Positions 43,044 through 51,294 of a stretch of DNA of 64,000 nt are shown here, one piece after another (positions within the stretch are counted from its first letter, which is position 1; each line of letters opens with the position of its first letter). This DNA is from JACVRW01 sp963716215 (GTDB lineage Bacteria > Actinomycetota > Thermoleophilia > Solirubrobacterales > Thermoleophilaceae). A model generated the notes under the pieces. That model was not told the origin of the DNA. It saw only the letters and a list, made by a program, of their open reading frames with translations, and ran no database searches. The translations under genes were made by a program, and so were the position numbers. Location of the stretch: positions 1,612,001 to 1,676,000 of the forward strand of contig OY970298.1 in assembly GCA_963716215.1 (NCBI GenBank), in the 5' to 3' direction.

Positions 43044-45230
43044 TCAGACCAGGACCTTCCCGCCCTCCGCCACCTGCTCCTGCTGCGCGTCGACCTCGGG
43101 CCCCTCCAGCGAGACACGCGGGAGCGCCCGATCCAGCCACGCCGGCAGCCACCACGCGCGGTCGCCGAGCAGCGTCACCACGGCGGGCGCGATGACCATG
43201 CGCACGATCAGCACGTCGATCAGGATCGCGAGACCCAGGCCGATGCCGAACATCTTGCTGATCACGTCGCTGGCCGTGACGAAGCTGAGGAAGACCGCCG
43301 ACATGATCAGACCCGCGAACACGACGACCTTGCCGATCCTGCCCATCCCGTGGATCACGCTCTCGCGCGGGCCGTCCCCCTCGTTGTAGGCCTCATGGAT
43401 CCGGCTCAGCAGGAAGACGTTGTAGTCCATGCTGAGCCCGAACAGGATCGCGAACAGCATGACCGGCAGGAACGAGATGATCGGGACGCCCGACTCCGCG
43501 CCGATCAGGCTGGCGCCGATGCCCTCCTGGAACACCGCCACCACCACGCCGTACGCGGCCGCGACCGAGAGCAGGTTGAACACCGCGGAGACGAGCGGGA
43601 TCCAGAGCGAGCGGAACACCACCACCAGCAGCAGCACCGACAGGCCGATCACGACTCCGATGAACAGCGGCAAGCGGCTGGCGACCTTGTCGGAGACGTC
43701 CTCGAAGCCGGCGACGTTGCCGCCCACGTAGACCTTCAAGGGCGTGTCAGCGATCGCCCGCGGAATGACGTCCCCACGCAGGCGGTCGAGCAGCGCGGAC
43801 GTCTTGGCGTCCTGGGGAGCGGTGGTCGGGATGGCGAAGATCGTCGCCATCTCGCCGTCCTCGCTCAGCGACGCCGCGGGCACCGAGGCGATGCCCGGCG
43901 TGTCTGCCACCGCCTGCTGGAGGGCGCGCAGCTGCTGATCGGTCTCAGCCGCGTCCTTGGGCGTGTCGACGGCAAGCAGGAACGGGCCGTTGGAGCCTGG
44001 ACCGAACGCCTCGGTTTGCTGGTCGTACGCGACACGCTGGGTGCGTGACTCGGGCTGATTGCCGTCGTCCGGCTGGCCGAGGCGCAGCTGAGTGGCCGGG
44101 AACGCGAAGATCAGCAGAACCACGACCCCGGCGGCGATCGCTGCCCACGGACGGCGGCTCACCGCCTCGCCCCAGCGGCTGAACGCCGGCGAGGATGCGA
44201 CGTGCTCGGGCTTCTTCGGCACCAGCTTGCGCCCGAAGGCGCCCATCATGATCGGCAGGATCGTCAGCGCCGACACGACCACGGCGCCAACAGCGATCGC
44301 CGCGCCTAGGCCCATTCTTCCGACGAATGGGACACCGATCACGAGCAGGCCGGCGATCGCGACCATCACGATCAGGCCCGCCGCCACGACGGTCCTGCCA
44401 GAGGTTGCGGCCGAACGCGCGGCCGCGTCTTGAATGCTGTCGCCGGCGGCACGCTGCTCGCGGTAGCGACCGATGATCAGCAACGAGTAGTCGATTCCGG
44501 CGCCCAGGCCGAGCATCACCGCGATCACCGCCGCGAACGAGGGCAAGCCGAGCGGAGCGGCCAGCACGCCGAGCAGGATCTGGCCCGCCGCGACGCCGAT
44601 CAGTGCGCCGATCAGCGTGGCGCCCATCGCCCACCCGGAGCGGAACAGCAGGGTCAGCAGCACGATCGCAATGAGCACACCGATGACCTCGCCGACGGGC
44701 GCCTCCTGCTCAACCGCCAGATCGATCAGGGCACCGCGCGCCTCGACCTGAACGTCCGGCTCGGCGGTCTCGCCCGCCGCGATCAGCGCCTTGCCGTCCT
44801 CCTTCTCGATCTCCCCGGGCTCCATCGAGTAGCGCACGTCGACCGACGCCAGGCGCCCGTCCTCCGAGACCTGACCGCCGGCATCGAACGGACTCGCCGC
44901 CAGCTCGACGCCGTCGAGCTCGCGGACCTCCGCGAGCGCGCCCTCGATCGCCGCCTTGGGCCCTGGGTCGGAGACCCTGCCCTCATCAACCGTGAATACG
45001 AGGGTCGAATCGACGCCGCCGAACTCCGGCGAGTGCGCCTGGAAGAGGTCGATCGCCTGCTGTGACTCGGCTCCCGGAAGCGAGAAGTCGTCGGTGGCCT
45101 CGCTGCTGGCGCCGGCGGCGATGACCAGCAGCACCAGGACGCCGACCGCCGCCGCGAGGCTGCGCTTCCAGTGCGAGGCCAGTGTGCGCGCCACGCGCGC
45201 GAGGAACCCCTCAGTGCTGCTGCGTTGCAT
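43044..45230 (-). CDS. MMPL/RND-family membrane transporter
   Basis: A 728-residue protein with the MMPL plan: an N-terminal TM, a large extracytoplasmic loop (about 45-180), a five- to six-TM bundle, a second loop (about 385-520) and a second bundle. GLGAGIDYSLLIIGRYREQ and GLSMDYNVFLLSRIHEA carry the GxxxDY motifs for proton relay. It probably exports lipids or hydrophobic compounds. GGAAGG-type Shine-Dalgarno sequence lies about 8 nt before ATG 45230. No TetR regulator is next to it. Confidence 0.93.
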   Translation of the reverse strand: MQRSSTEGFLARVARTLASHWKRSLAAAVGVLVLLVIAAGASSEATDDFSLPGAESQQAIDLFQAHSPEFGGVDSTLVFTVDEGRVSDPGPKAAIEGALAEVRELDGVELAASPFDAGGQVSEDGRLASVDVRYSMEPGEIEKEDGKALIAAGETAEPDVQVEARGALIDLAVEQEAPVGEVIGVLIAIVLLTLLFRSGWAMGATLIGALIGVAAGQILLGVLAAPLGLPSFAAVIAVMLGLGAGIDYSLLIIGRYREQRAAGDSIQDAAARSAATSGRTVVAAGLIVMVAIAGLLVIGVPFVGRMGLGAAIAVGAVVVSALTILPIMMGAFGRKLVPKKPEHVASSPAFSRWGEAVSRRPWAAIAAGVVVLLIFAFPATQLRLGQPDDGNQPESRTQRVAYDQQTEAFGPGSNGPFLLAVDTPKDAAETDQQLRALQQAVADTPGIASVPAASLSEDGEMATIFAIPTTAPQDAKTSALLDRLRGDVIPRAIADTPLKVYVGGNVAGFEDVSDKVASRLPLFIGVVIGLSVLLLVVVFRSLWIPLVSAVFNLLSVAAAYGVVVAVFQEGIGASLIGAESGVPIISFLPVMLFAILFGLSMDYNVFLLSRIHEAYNEGDGPRESVIHGMGRIGKVVVFAGLIMSAVFLSFVTASDVISKMFGIGLGLAILIDVLIVRMVIAPAVVTLLGDRAWWLPAWLDRALPRVSLEGPEVDAQQEQVAEGGKVLV

Positions 45231-45375
45231 GAGTTGACCTTCCGAGCCCGGCTTGCCGCGGCAGTGGGCCTGTTGGGAGACGGCTTTCTTCGGTCCGACG
45301 CGAGTCCTTCGCAGGGCGGTGAAGTGGGCCCTGATGGTCCGAGACTAGCGCTCGACGCCCGAGGGTGGCCGGAGA

Positions 45376-45381
45376 TACCCT
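45376..45381 (+). promoter_or_regulatory. -10 element, leaderless spacing
   Basis: TACCCT lies exactly 7 nt before ATG 45389, the same hexamer and spacing as at 2095-2100. Confidence 0.5.
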
Positions 45382-45388
45382 GCGGTGC

Positions 45389-45814
45389 ATGGAACGCGCC
45401 AAGCGCGTTGGCCTCGCGGCTCTGATGGCGTTCCTCGCGCTGAACATCTGGACGGGCAGCCCGCTGCTGGCCCTCTGGATCGGATCGCGCATCCAGGGGG
45501 AGGAGAGCCAGGCGTCGATGGGTGCGTTCGCGGCCGTGGTGGGCTGCCTCGCTCTGTTCAGCGTCCTGCTCTACCAGGGCCTCAAGCGCGTGCAGCACGC
45601 CTACCAGGAGACCACCGGCACGCTGCCGACGGTGCGCACCCACGCACCGTGGCTGCGCGCCATGAGCGGGGAGCGCCAGGAGCGCGGCGACTCCGCCGCC
45701 ACCGGCGCGGCCGAGCGCGTGGTGATCGTCTCCGTGCTCGTCGCCGTGCTCGCGTTCGAGGTCTGGTTCTTCTTCTTCTCAGGCTCGCCGATCGGCGGCA
45801 GCGGGGGCCGCTAG
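45389..45814 (+). CDS. Small two-to-four-span membrane protein
   Basis: A 141-residue protein with hydrophobic segments at about 8-28, 45-65 and 112-132, and a short Gly/Ser-rich tail. No family was recognised. ATG 45389 was chosen over an upstream in-frame start because TACCCT lies 7 nt before it. Confidence 0.65.
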   Translation: MERAKRVGLAALMAFLALNIWTGSPLLALWIGSRIQGEESQASMGAFAAVVGCLALFSVLLYQGLKRVQHAYQETTGTLPTVRTHAPWLRAMSGERQERGDSAATGAAERVVIVSVLVAVLAFEVWFFFFSGSPIGGSGGR

Positions 45815-45849
45815 AACCCCGCCCGCTCGCGGCCTATCCTCGCGGGTGC

Positions 45850-45923
45850 GCCCCCGTAGCTCAGCTGGAAAGAGCGGCTGCCTTCTAAGCAGCGGGTCGG
45901 AGGTTCGAGTCCTCCCGGGGGCA
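45850..45923 (+). tRNA. tRNA-Arg (TCT)
   Basis: A 74-nt cloverleaf. The acceptor arms are GCCCCCG/CGGGGGC with discriminator A. The anticodon arm is GCTGC-CTTCTAA-GCAGC with anticodon TCT. The T arm is GGAGG-TTCGAGT-CCTCC. CCA is not encoded. The catabolic region starts directly downstream. Confidence 0.96.
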
Positions 45924-45945
45924 TCGTCACGGCCGTCAAAGCGCT

Positions 45946-45960
45946 AATGAGTGCTTCATT
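45946..45960. promoter_or_regulatory. Candidate operator overlapping the -35
   Basis: AATGA-GTGCT-TCATT is a perfect inverted repeat with 5-nt arms, and its right end overlaps the TTGACT -35. The GntR/FCD regulator encoded at 60315-61085 is a possible ligand (inference). Confidence 0.4.
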
Positions 45961-45987
45961 GACTTATTCGGCCGCCAAGCATACGAT
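45959..45987 (+). promoter_or_regulatory. Sigma-70-type promoter for the ABC permease genes
   Basis: TTGACT (45959-45964), a 17-nt spacer and TACGAT (45982-45987). The -10 ends 9 nt before TTG 45997, so the leader is minimal. It is one of three well-formed -35/-10 pairs in the window, all in the catabolic region. Confidence 0.6.
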
Positions 45988-45996
45988 GCCCGCGCT

Positions 45997-47154
45997 TTGA
46001 GGCTCGCTCGTCGAGAACGTGAAGGTACGGGGTGGAAGCTCGAGCGGAGGCCCGCCTCCGAGTCACGCGCGTGGTCGAGGCTCGTCGCGATCGTGCTGGG
46101 ACTGGCCGCTTCGCTCGCCTTCGGGGTGATCGTCTCCGGCTCGAGCCTGGTGGTGTTCGAGGATCTGTGGCTGTTCAGCTTCGGCAGCCCGACCGGAATC
46201 GAGGACGTGGCGACGCTCGCCACGCCGCTGATCCTCACCGGCCTGGCCGCCGCGATCCCGCTCCGCCTCGGGCTGTGGAACATCGGCGCCGAGGGCCAGC
46301 TCTTCATCGGGGCGTGGGCCGCCGCCGGGACGGCCTTCCTGCTGCCCGATCTCGGTTGGGCACTGCTCGTGCCCGCGATGTTCGTGGCCGGCGCGATCGG
46401 TGGCGCGGCTTGGGTGCTCCTCCCGGCGATCGCCCGCGTCCGGTTCAACGTCAACGAGATCATCACCACCCTGCTGCTCAACTTCGTCGCGGTCTACTGG
46501 GTCATCTATTGGGCGGGAGAGCCGTGGCGCGACCGGACCTCCGTCGGCGGCGTGAAGTCCGAGCTGATCCCGAGCCAGGCCGAGCTGCCGGAGCTAGCCT
46601 TCGGCTCGGCCGAGGTGCCGCTCGGCTTCTTCCTCGCCACGGCCGTCGCCATCGTGGTTTGGCTCGTCCTGCGCCACACGCGAGTCGGCTATGAGCTGAC
46701 GATGCTCGGCGCGAGCCCCGACAGCGCGCGGTTCGGCGGAATCCCCACGCGCCGGCTGCTGATTTGGGCGCTGTTGATCGGCGGGGTGATGGCGGGACTG
46801 GCGGGGACGGTCGAGATGATGGGGAACCAGCACCGCTACGGATCGGCCCTCTCCAACAACAGCGGCTACACGGGGATCGTGGTCGCCGTGCTCGCCGGCG
46901 GGTCCGCAATCGGAGTGGTGGCGATCGCCATCGTCTTCGCCCTGATCGCCATCGTCGGCGGCATCATGCGGGCCGAGGGCACCTCCTCGGACATCATCTT
47001 CGCGATGTACGGGATCACGCTCATCGTCGCCTCCGTCGCTCAGGCGCTGTCGAGCTTCCGCGTCGCTCGCCGCCTCCCGCCACCGCAGAGCGACGACCCC
47101 CCCGAACCGCCGCCACAGGGCCGGCTGGCGCTGGAGCAGCCTGGCCTTGATTGA
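45997..47154 (+). CDS. ABC transporter permease, BMP/nucleoside type
   Basis: A 385-residue permease (BPD_transp_2 type) with about ten membrane segments. LGLWNIGAEGQLFIGAWAA and NVNEIITTLLLNF are typical of permeases paired with BMP-type (PnrA/Med) binding proteins. The family imports nucleosides and some other heterocycles. TTG 45997 lies 9 nt after the -10. It overlaps the next permease by 8 nt. The matching binding protein and ATPase are 7-8 kb downstream. Confidence 0.9.
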   Translation: MRLARREREGTGWKLERRPASESRAWSRLVAIVLGLAASLAFGVIVSGSSLVVFEDLWLFSFGSPTGIEDVATLATPLILTGLAAAIPLRLGLWNIGAEGQLFIGAWAAAGTAFLLPDLGWALLVPAMFVAGAIGGAAWVLLPAIARVRFNVNEIITTLLLNFVAVYWVIYWAGEPWRDRTSVGGVKSELIPSQAELPELAFGSAEVPLGFFLATAVAIVVWLVLRHTRVGYELTMLGASPDSARFGGIPTRRLLIWALLIGGVMAGLAGTVEMMGNQHRYGSALSNNSGYTGIVVAVLAGGSAIGVVAIAIVFALIAIVGGIMRAEGTSSDIIFAMYGITLIVASVAQALSSFRVARRLPPPQSDDPPEPPPQGRLALEQPGLD

Positions 47155-48088
47155 CTGGGATCTCGTCTTCGTCTCGATCGGGACGGCGATCCTGGCGGCC
47201 GCGCCCGTGTTGATTGCGGCGACGGGCGAGCTGTTCGAGGAAGTGGTGGGGGTCTACAACCTCGGGATCGAGGGCGTGATGCTCGTCGGCGCCCTGAGCG
47301 GACTGATGGCCGCCAACGCCACGAACAGCCTCATCCTCGGGTTGCTCGCGGCGATCGTGATGGGCGCGTTGATGTCGCTCGTGTTCGGCGTCGCGGTGGT
47401 CTACGTGCAGGCCGACATGGTCGTAGCGGGTTTGGCGCTCACCTTCCTCGGGATAGGTCTCACGGGAGTCGTGGGCGTGGACCAGATCCGCGAGCCGGCC
47501 GAGGCCAGGATTCCCCACTGGGACGTCCCGGTGCTCTCGGACATCGGCTATCTCGGCGATGCGTTCTTCGACCATCTCTCGCTCACCTACATCGCGTTCC
47601 TGATGCCGATCGCCGCCTGGTGGATCCTGTACCGCACCCGCCACGGCCTGAACATGAGGACGATCGGGGAGAATCCCGCGGCCGCCGACATCTCCGGAAT
47701 CAACGTCAACGGCTGGCGCATGTTCTACGTCGGCGTAGGCGGTGGCTTCGCCGGGCTCGGCGGGGCGTTCCTGTCCCTCGGGCCGATCGGCACCTGGCTG
47801 GCCCAGATGACGGCCGGGCTCGGTTGGATCGCCCTGGCTATCGTGATCTTCGCCAACTGGCGGCCATTGCGGCTGATCGCCGGGGCGATGCTCTTCGGCG
47901 CGCTCGGGACCCTCGGCAACGTCGCTCAGGCGCTTGGGTGGAACATCCCGTCCGAGGTGTTCTCGGCGCTGCCGTACCTCGGCACGATCTTCGTGTTGGT
48001 CGCCCTGGCGGCGCTGAGGAGCCGCCGTTCCGAGCAGCCGCCATGGCCGGCCGCCCTCGGACTCGCCTTCAGCCGCGGTCAATCGTGA
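47147..48088 (+). CDS. ABC transporter permease, BMP/nucleoside type, second subunit
   Basis: A 313-residue permease. VGVYNLGIEGVMLVGALSG is the signature of the second permease subunit of this class, and RTIGENPAAADISGINVN follows. The TTG start at 47147 lies inside the end of the first permease, so the two form a heterodimeric channel translated in tandem. The stop is followed 2 nt later by the SDR ATG. Confidence 0.9.
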   Translation: MIDWDLVFVSIGTAILAAAPVLIAATGELFEEVVGVYNLGIEGVMLVGALSGLMAANATNSLILGLLAAIVMGALMSLVFGVAVVYVQADMVVAGLALTFLGIGLTGVVGVDQIREPAEARIPHWDVPVLSDIGYLGDAFFDHLSLTYIAFLMPIAAWWILYRTRHGLNMRTIGENPAAADISGINVNGWRMFYVGVGGGFAGLGGAFLSLGPIGTWLAQMTAGLGWIALAIVIFANWRPLRLIAGAMLFGALGTLGNVAQALGWNIPSEVFSALPYLGTIFVLVALAALRSRRSEQPPWPAALGLAFSRGQS

Positions 48089-48090
48089 CG

Positions 48091-48840
48091 ATGGCCGGGA
48101 GGTTGGAAGGAAGGGTCGCGCTGATCACCGGCGCCGCGCGCGGCCAGGGCGCGGCGGAGGCGGCCCTGTTCGCCGAGGAGGGGGCGGTGGTTCTGCTATG
48201 CGATATCCGCGACGAGCTGGGCGAGGAGACCGCCGCCCAGATCGCGGCGAGCGGCGCGACCGTGCACTACCGGCACCTCGACGTCACCGATGCCAAGCAG
48301 TGGCACGACGTGGCGGCGTACGCCGAGGCCGAGTTCGGTCGGCTCGACGTGCTCGTGAACAACGCAGGCGTCGCGACCTTCTCCGGAGCGGTCGACACGA
48401 GCGACGAGGAGTGGGAGCACAACGTCGGCGTCAATCAGAAAGGAATCTTCTACGGGCTGCGGGCGTGCATCCCGGCGATGCAGCGGACCGGCGGCGGCTC
48501 GATCGTGAACATCGCATCCTGCTTTGCGAAGGCGGCCGTTCCGGGCTACTTCGCCTACCAGGCCAGCAAGGGAGCGGTCGTGATGATGACCAAGGCCGCG
48601 GCCGTGGAGTACGCGCCGTTCAAGATTCGCGTGAACACGATCTGCCCGGGTCTGATCATCACCCCGATGACCGAGACCGAGCCGCGGGAGGCAGTTGAGG
48701 CCAACATCCGCGAGACGCCGCTCGGCCGTGCCGGCAAGGACATCGAGGTGGCTTACGGCGCGCTGTTCCTCGCCTGCGACGAGTCGTCGTTCGTCACCGG
48801 CACGGAGCTCGTAATCGACGGCGGGTACCTCGCCCACTGA
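48091..48840 (+). CDS. Short-chain dehydrogenase/reductase
   Basis: A 249-residue classical SDR. The NAD(P) motif is TGAARGQG, NNAG is present, Ser lies in NIASCFAK, and Tyr/Lys lie in AYQASKG. Asp at the end of beta-2 (LLCDIRD) favours NAD over NADP. It probably oxidises a secondary alcohol of a pathway intermediate. The gene is tightly packed between the permease and the Kbl-like gene, so the pair may oxidise and then cleave a beta-hydroxy amino acid. Confidence 0.9.
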   Translation: MAGRLEGRVALITGAARGQGAAEAALFAEEGAVVLLCDIRDELGEETAAQIAASGATVHYRHLDVTDAKQWHDVAAYAEAEFGRLDVLVNNAGVATFSGAVDTSDEEWEHNVGVNQKGIFYGLRACIPAMQRTGGGSIVNIASCFAKAAVPGYFAYQASKGAVVMMTKAAAVEYAPFKIRVNTICPGLIITPMTETEPREAVEANIRETPLGRAGKDIEVAYGALFLACDESSFVTGTELVIDGGYLAH

Positions 48841-48850
48841 AAGGAGCGCG

Positions 48851-50023
48851 GTGATCGACTCGGCTGTCCAAGCCGCCATTCACGACCAACTCGGGACGAT
48901 CAAGGAGGAGGGCCTCTACAAGACCGAGCTCGAGATCGCATCCGTTCAGGGCGCCCACGTGCGCCTGGGAGACGGTCGCGAGCTGCTCAACTTGTGTGCG
49001 AACAACTACCTCGGGCTCGCGAGTCATCCAGAGGTCATCCGCGCGGCGCACGAGGCGATCGACCGATGGGGCTTCGGGATGGCGTCGGTCCGGTTCATCT
49101 GCGGCACGCAGAGCGTGCACCGCTCGCTCGAACAGCGTCTGGCTCAGTTTCTCGGGACTGAGGACGCGATCCTCTACTCCTCGTGCTTCGACGCCAACGC
49201 GGCGGTGTTCGAGACGCTGCTCGACGCCGAGGACGCGGTGATCTCAGACGAGCTGAACCACGCCTCGATCATCGACGGGATCCGGTTGTGCAAGGCGCGT
49301 CGCCTGCGGTACCGAAACCGGGACATGCAGGACCTCGAGCGGCGGCTGGTCGAGGCCGGCGATGCACGCCACAGGATGATCGCCACCGACGGCGTCTTCT
49401 CAATGGACGGCTACGTGGCGCCGCTCGACCAGATCTGCGATCTCGCGGACGAGCACAAGGCGCTCGTCATGGTCGACGACTCGCACGCCGTCGGGTTCGT
49501 GGGCCCGGACGGAGCGGGCACGCCCGACCTGTTCTCGGTGCGAGAGCGAGTCGACATCCTGACCGGCACGCTCGGCAAGGCGCTGGGAGGCGCGAGCGGG
49601 GGGTACATCGCGTCGAGCGCGACGGTCGTGGACATGCTGCGCCAGCGCTCGCGCCCCTACCTGTTCTCGAACAGCGTCGCGCCACCGGTGGTGGGGGCGA
49701 GCCTTCGTGCGCTGGAGCTCGTGGCCGAATCCGCCGATCTCAGGGAGAAGCTCCGCCGGAACACGGCTCACTTCCGGCGCCGGATGACGGATGAGGGATT
49801 CCGTGTCCTCGAGGGGGACCACCCGATCGTGCCGATCATGATCGGCGACGCGATCGAGGCAGCTCGAATCGCCGCGGCGCTGGTCGACCGGGGCATCTAC
49901 GTCGTTGCCTTCTCCTACCCGGTCGTTCCGCGCGGAGCCGCTCGCATCCGCGCCCAGATGTCGGCCGAGCACAGCCTCTCCGACCTCGACTTCGCCGTGG
50001 AGCAGTTCGTCGCCGCTAGCTGA
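48851..50023 (+). CDS. kbl: 2-amino-3-ketobutyrate CoA ligase-like alpha-oxoamine synthase
   Basis: A 390-residue PLP enzyme very similar to glycine C-acetyltransferase (Kbl). NNYLGLASHPEV, FGMASVRFICGTQ, DELNHASIIDGIRL, DDSHAVGF and the PLP-lysine segment TGTLGKALGGASGG are intact. Kbl cleaves 2-amino-3-oxobutyrate with CoA to glycine and acetyl-CoA. The context (SDR, transporter, hydantoinase) suggests a related 2-amino-3-oxo acid may be the true substrate. AAGGAG precedes the GTG start. The 3' end overlaps the P450 gene by 8 nt. Confidence 0.9.
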   Translation: MIDSAVQAAIHDQLGTIKEEGLYKTELEIASVQGAHVRLGDGRELLNLCANNYLGLASHPEVIRAAHEAIDRWGFGMASVRFICGTQSVHRSLEQRLAQFLGTEDAILYSSCFDANAAVFETLLDAEDAVISDELNHASIIDGIRLCKARRLRYRNRDMQDLERRLVEAGDARHRMIATDGVFSMDGYVAPLDQICDLADEHKALVMVDDSHAVGFVGPDGAGTPDLFSVRERVDILTGTLGKALGGASGGYIASSATVVDMLRQRSRPYLFSNSVAPPVVGASLRALELVAESADLREKLRRNTAHFRRRMTDEGFRVLEGDHPIVPIMIGDAIEAARIAAALVDRGIYVVAFSYPVVPRGAARIRAQMSAEHSLSDLDFAVEQFVAAS

Positions 50024-51206
50024 ACCGGACCGGCAGATTGGAGATCCCGCGGATGATCACCTGGGGCAGGCGCCCCGGGCTGCCGACGTCGAACTCCACG
50101 CCCCGCGCCAGCAACGCCTCGAGCACCACGCGGCTCTCGAGGCGCGCAAGCGGCGCCCCGAGGCAGTGGTGGATGCCCTCGCCGAAGGCCAGGTTGCGCT
50201 TCGAGTCGCGGCCGATGTCGAAGCTGTCCGGCTCATCCCACCGTCGCTCGTCGCGGTTGGCGGATGCCCACAGGAGCAGCACGCGGCTGCCTTCCGGAAT
50301 CGTCTGACCGTGGACGGTGGCGTCTTCGAGCGTGAGCCGGGCGAGGTGCTGGACGGGCGCGTCGAAGCGCAGCACCTCCTCGACGGCGGTTGGTATCGCG
50401 CCGGGGTTCTGCCGGAGCCGCTCGCGCTGCTCGGGATGCTCGCTCAACAGCCAGATGGAGTTCGTGATCAGGATCGACGACGTCTCCCAGCCGGCGATCA
50501 TGAGCAGTAGCGCCATACCGGGGATCTCGTCGCGGGTCACGCCGCCCGTCTGCTCGGCGGCAACGATGCGCGTGAGCAGGTCGTCGCGCGGATTTCGCCG
50601 CCTCTCCTCCGCGGCCGCCTCGATGTACGCGTGCAGCTCGCCCCGAGCCTGAACGGCCGTCTCGGGAGGCTCCGTGGCGCCTGGGGTACGCAGCTGCACT
50701 TGATAGAGCAGCTGCTTGAGGGCGTCGACGTCCTCCCTGGGATAGCCGAGCAGATTGAAGATGATCACGAGCGGAATCACCGACGCGAACTCGCCGACCA
50801 GCTCCCCGTGCCCGCGCTCGAGCATCGGCGTGAGCAGATCGTCGACCTGCCGGCGGATGTCCGCCTCCATCTCCGCGGTCGCGCGCGGCGAGAACGGGTT
50901 CTTCACGACGCCGCGAAGGCGGTCGTGGCGGGGCGGGTCGGAGTCAACGAAGTCTCCGATCCCGAACCACTGCGCTCCCACGTCCACGTCGGCGCCGCCG
51001 GTGTTCGAGAACGTCTTCCAGCGACGCGCCAGCTGCTGGACGTCCTCGAACCGCGAGATCGCCCAGAGATCGCGCTCGGGGTTGTAGTAGGCGGGATGGC
51101 TGTCCCGCAGCTCCCGATAGAGCGGGTACGGATCCTGAACCATCGCGTGGACGAACGGGTCGTAGAGGCCGACGGGTTCCGGGATGTCCGTAGCCGTGAC
51201 GTTCAC
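50016..51206 (-). CDS. Cytochrome P450
   Basis: A 396-residue soluble bacterial P450. Heme ligand Cys lies in FGEGIHHCLGAPLARLE. The I-helix is AGWETSS, where the usual acid-alcohol pair is ET. The ExxR motif is EEVLR. It hydroxylates an unknown substrate with ferredoxin partners that are not in the window. GTG 51206 is preferred to an upstream ATG because minus-strand TATGCT lies 7 nt before it. It is the only minus-strand gene in the catabolic region. Confidence 0.94.
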   Translation of the reverse strand: MNVTATDIPEPVGLYDPFVHAMVQDPYPLYRELRDSHPAYYNPERDLWAISRFEDVQQLARRWKTFSNTGGADVDVGAQWFGIGDFVDSDPPRHDRLRGVVKNPFSPRATAEMEADIRRQVDDLLTPMLERGHGELVGEFASVIPLVIIFNLLGYPREDVDALKQLLYQVQLRTPGATEPPETAVQARGELHAYIEAAAEERRRNPRDDLLTRIVAAEQTGGVTRDEIPGMALLLMIAGWETSSILITNSIWLLSEHPEQRERLRQNPGAIPTAVEEVLRFDAPVQHLARLTLEDATVHGQTIPEGSRVLLLWASANRDERRWDEPDSFDIGRDSKRNLAFGEGIHHCLGAPLARLESRVVLEALLARGVEFDVGSPGRLPQVIIRGISNLPVRFS

Positions 51207-51213
51207 GGGCGCC

Positions 51214-51219
51214 AGCATA
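51214..51219 (-). promoter_or_regulatory. -10 element for the P450 gene
   Basis: TATGCT on the minus strand lies 7 nt before GTG 51206, the leaderless spacing. Confidence 0.5.
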
Positions 51220-51237
51220 CCCCGATCTCGAGCTAAT

Positions 51238-51251
51238 TGCATATTGCATCG
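51238..51251. promoter_or_regulatory. Tandem TTGCAT repeats between P450 and M20 genes
   Basis: TTGCAT occurs twice with 7-nt period in this AT-rich patch, immediately upstream of the TTGACA -35. It is a candidate shared operator for the divergent genes. Confidence 0.3.
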
Positions 51252-51256
51252 AGCAT

Positions 51257-51285
51257 TGACATTTTAGGAGGAGCGGTTTAGGCTC
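51257..51285 (+). promoter_or_regulatory. Sigma-70-type promoter for the M20/hydantoinase operon
   Basis: TTGACA (51257-51262), a perfect -35, is followed by a 17-nt spacer and TAGGCT (51280-51285), 9 nt before GTG 51295. It is the best -35 match in the window. Confidence 0.65.
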
Positions 51286-51294
51286 GCCGCCGCC

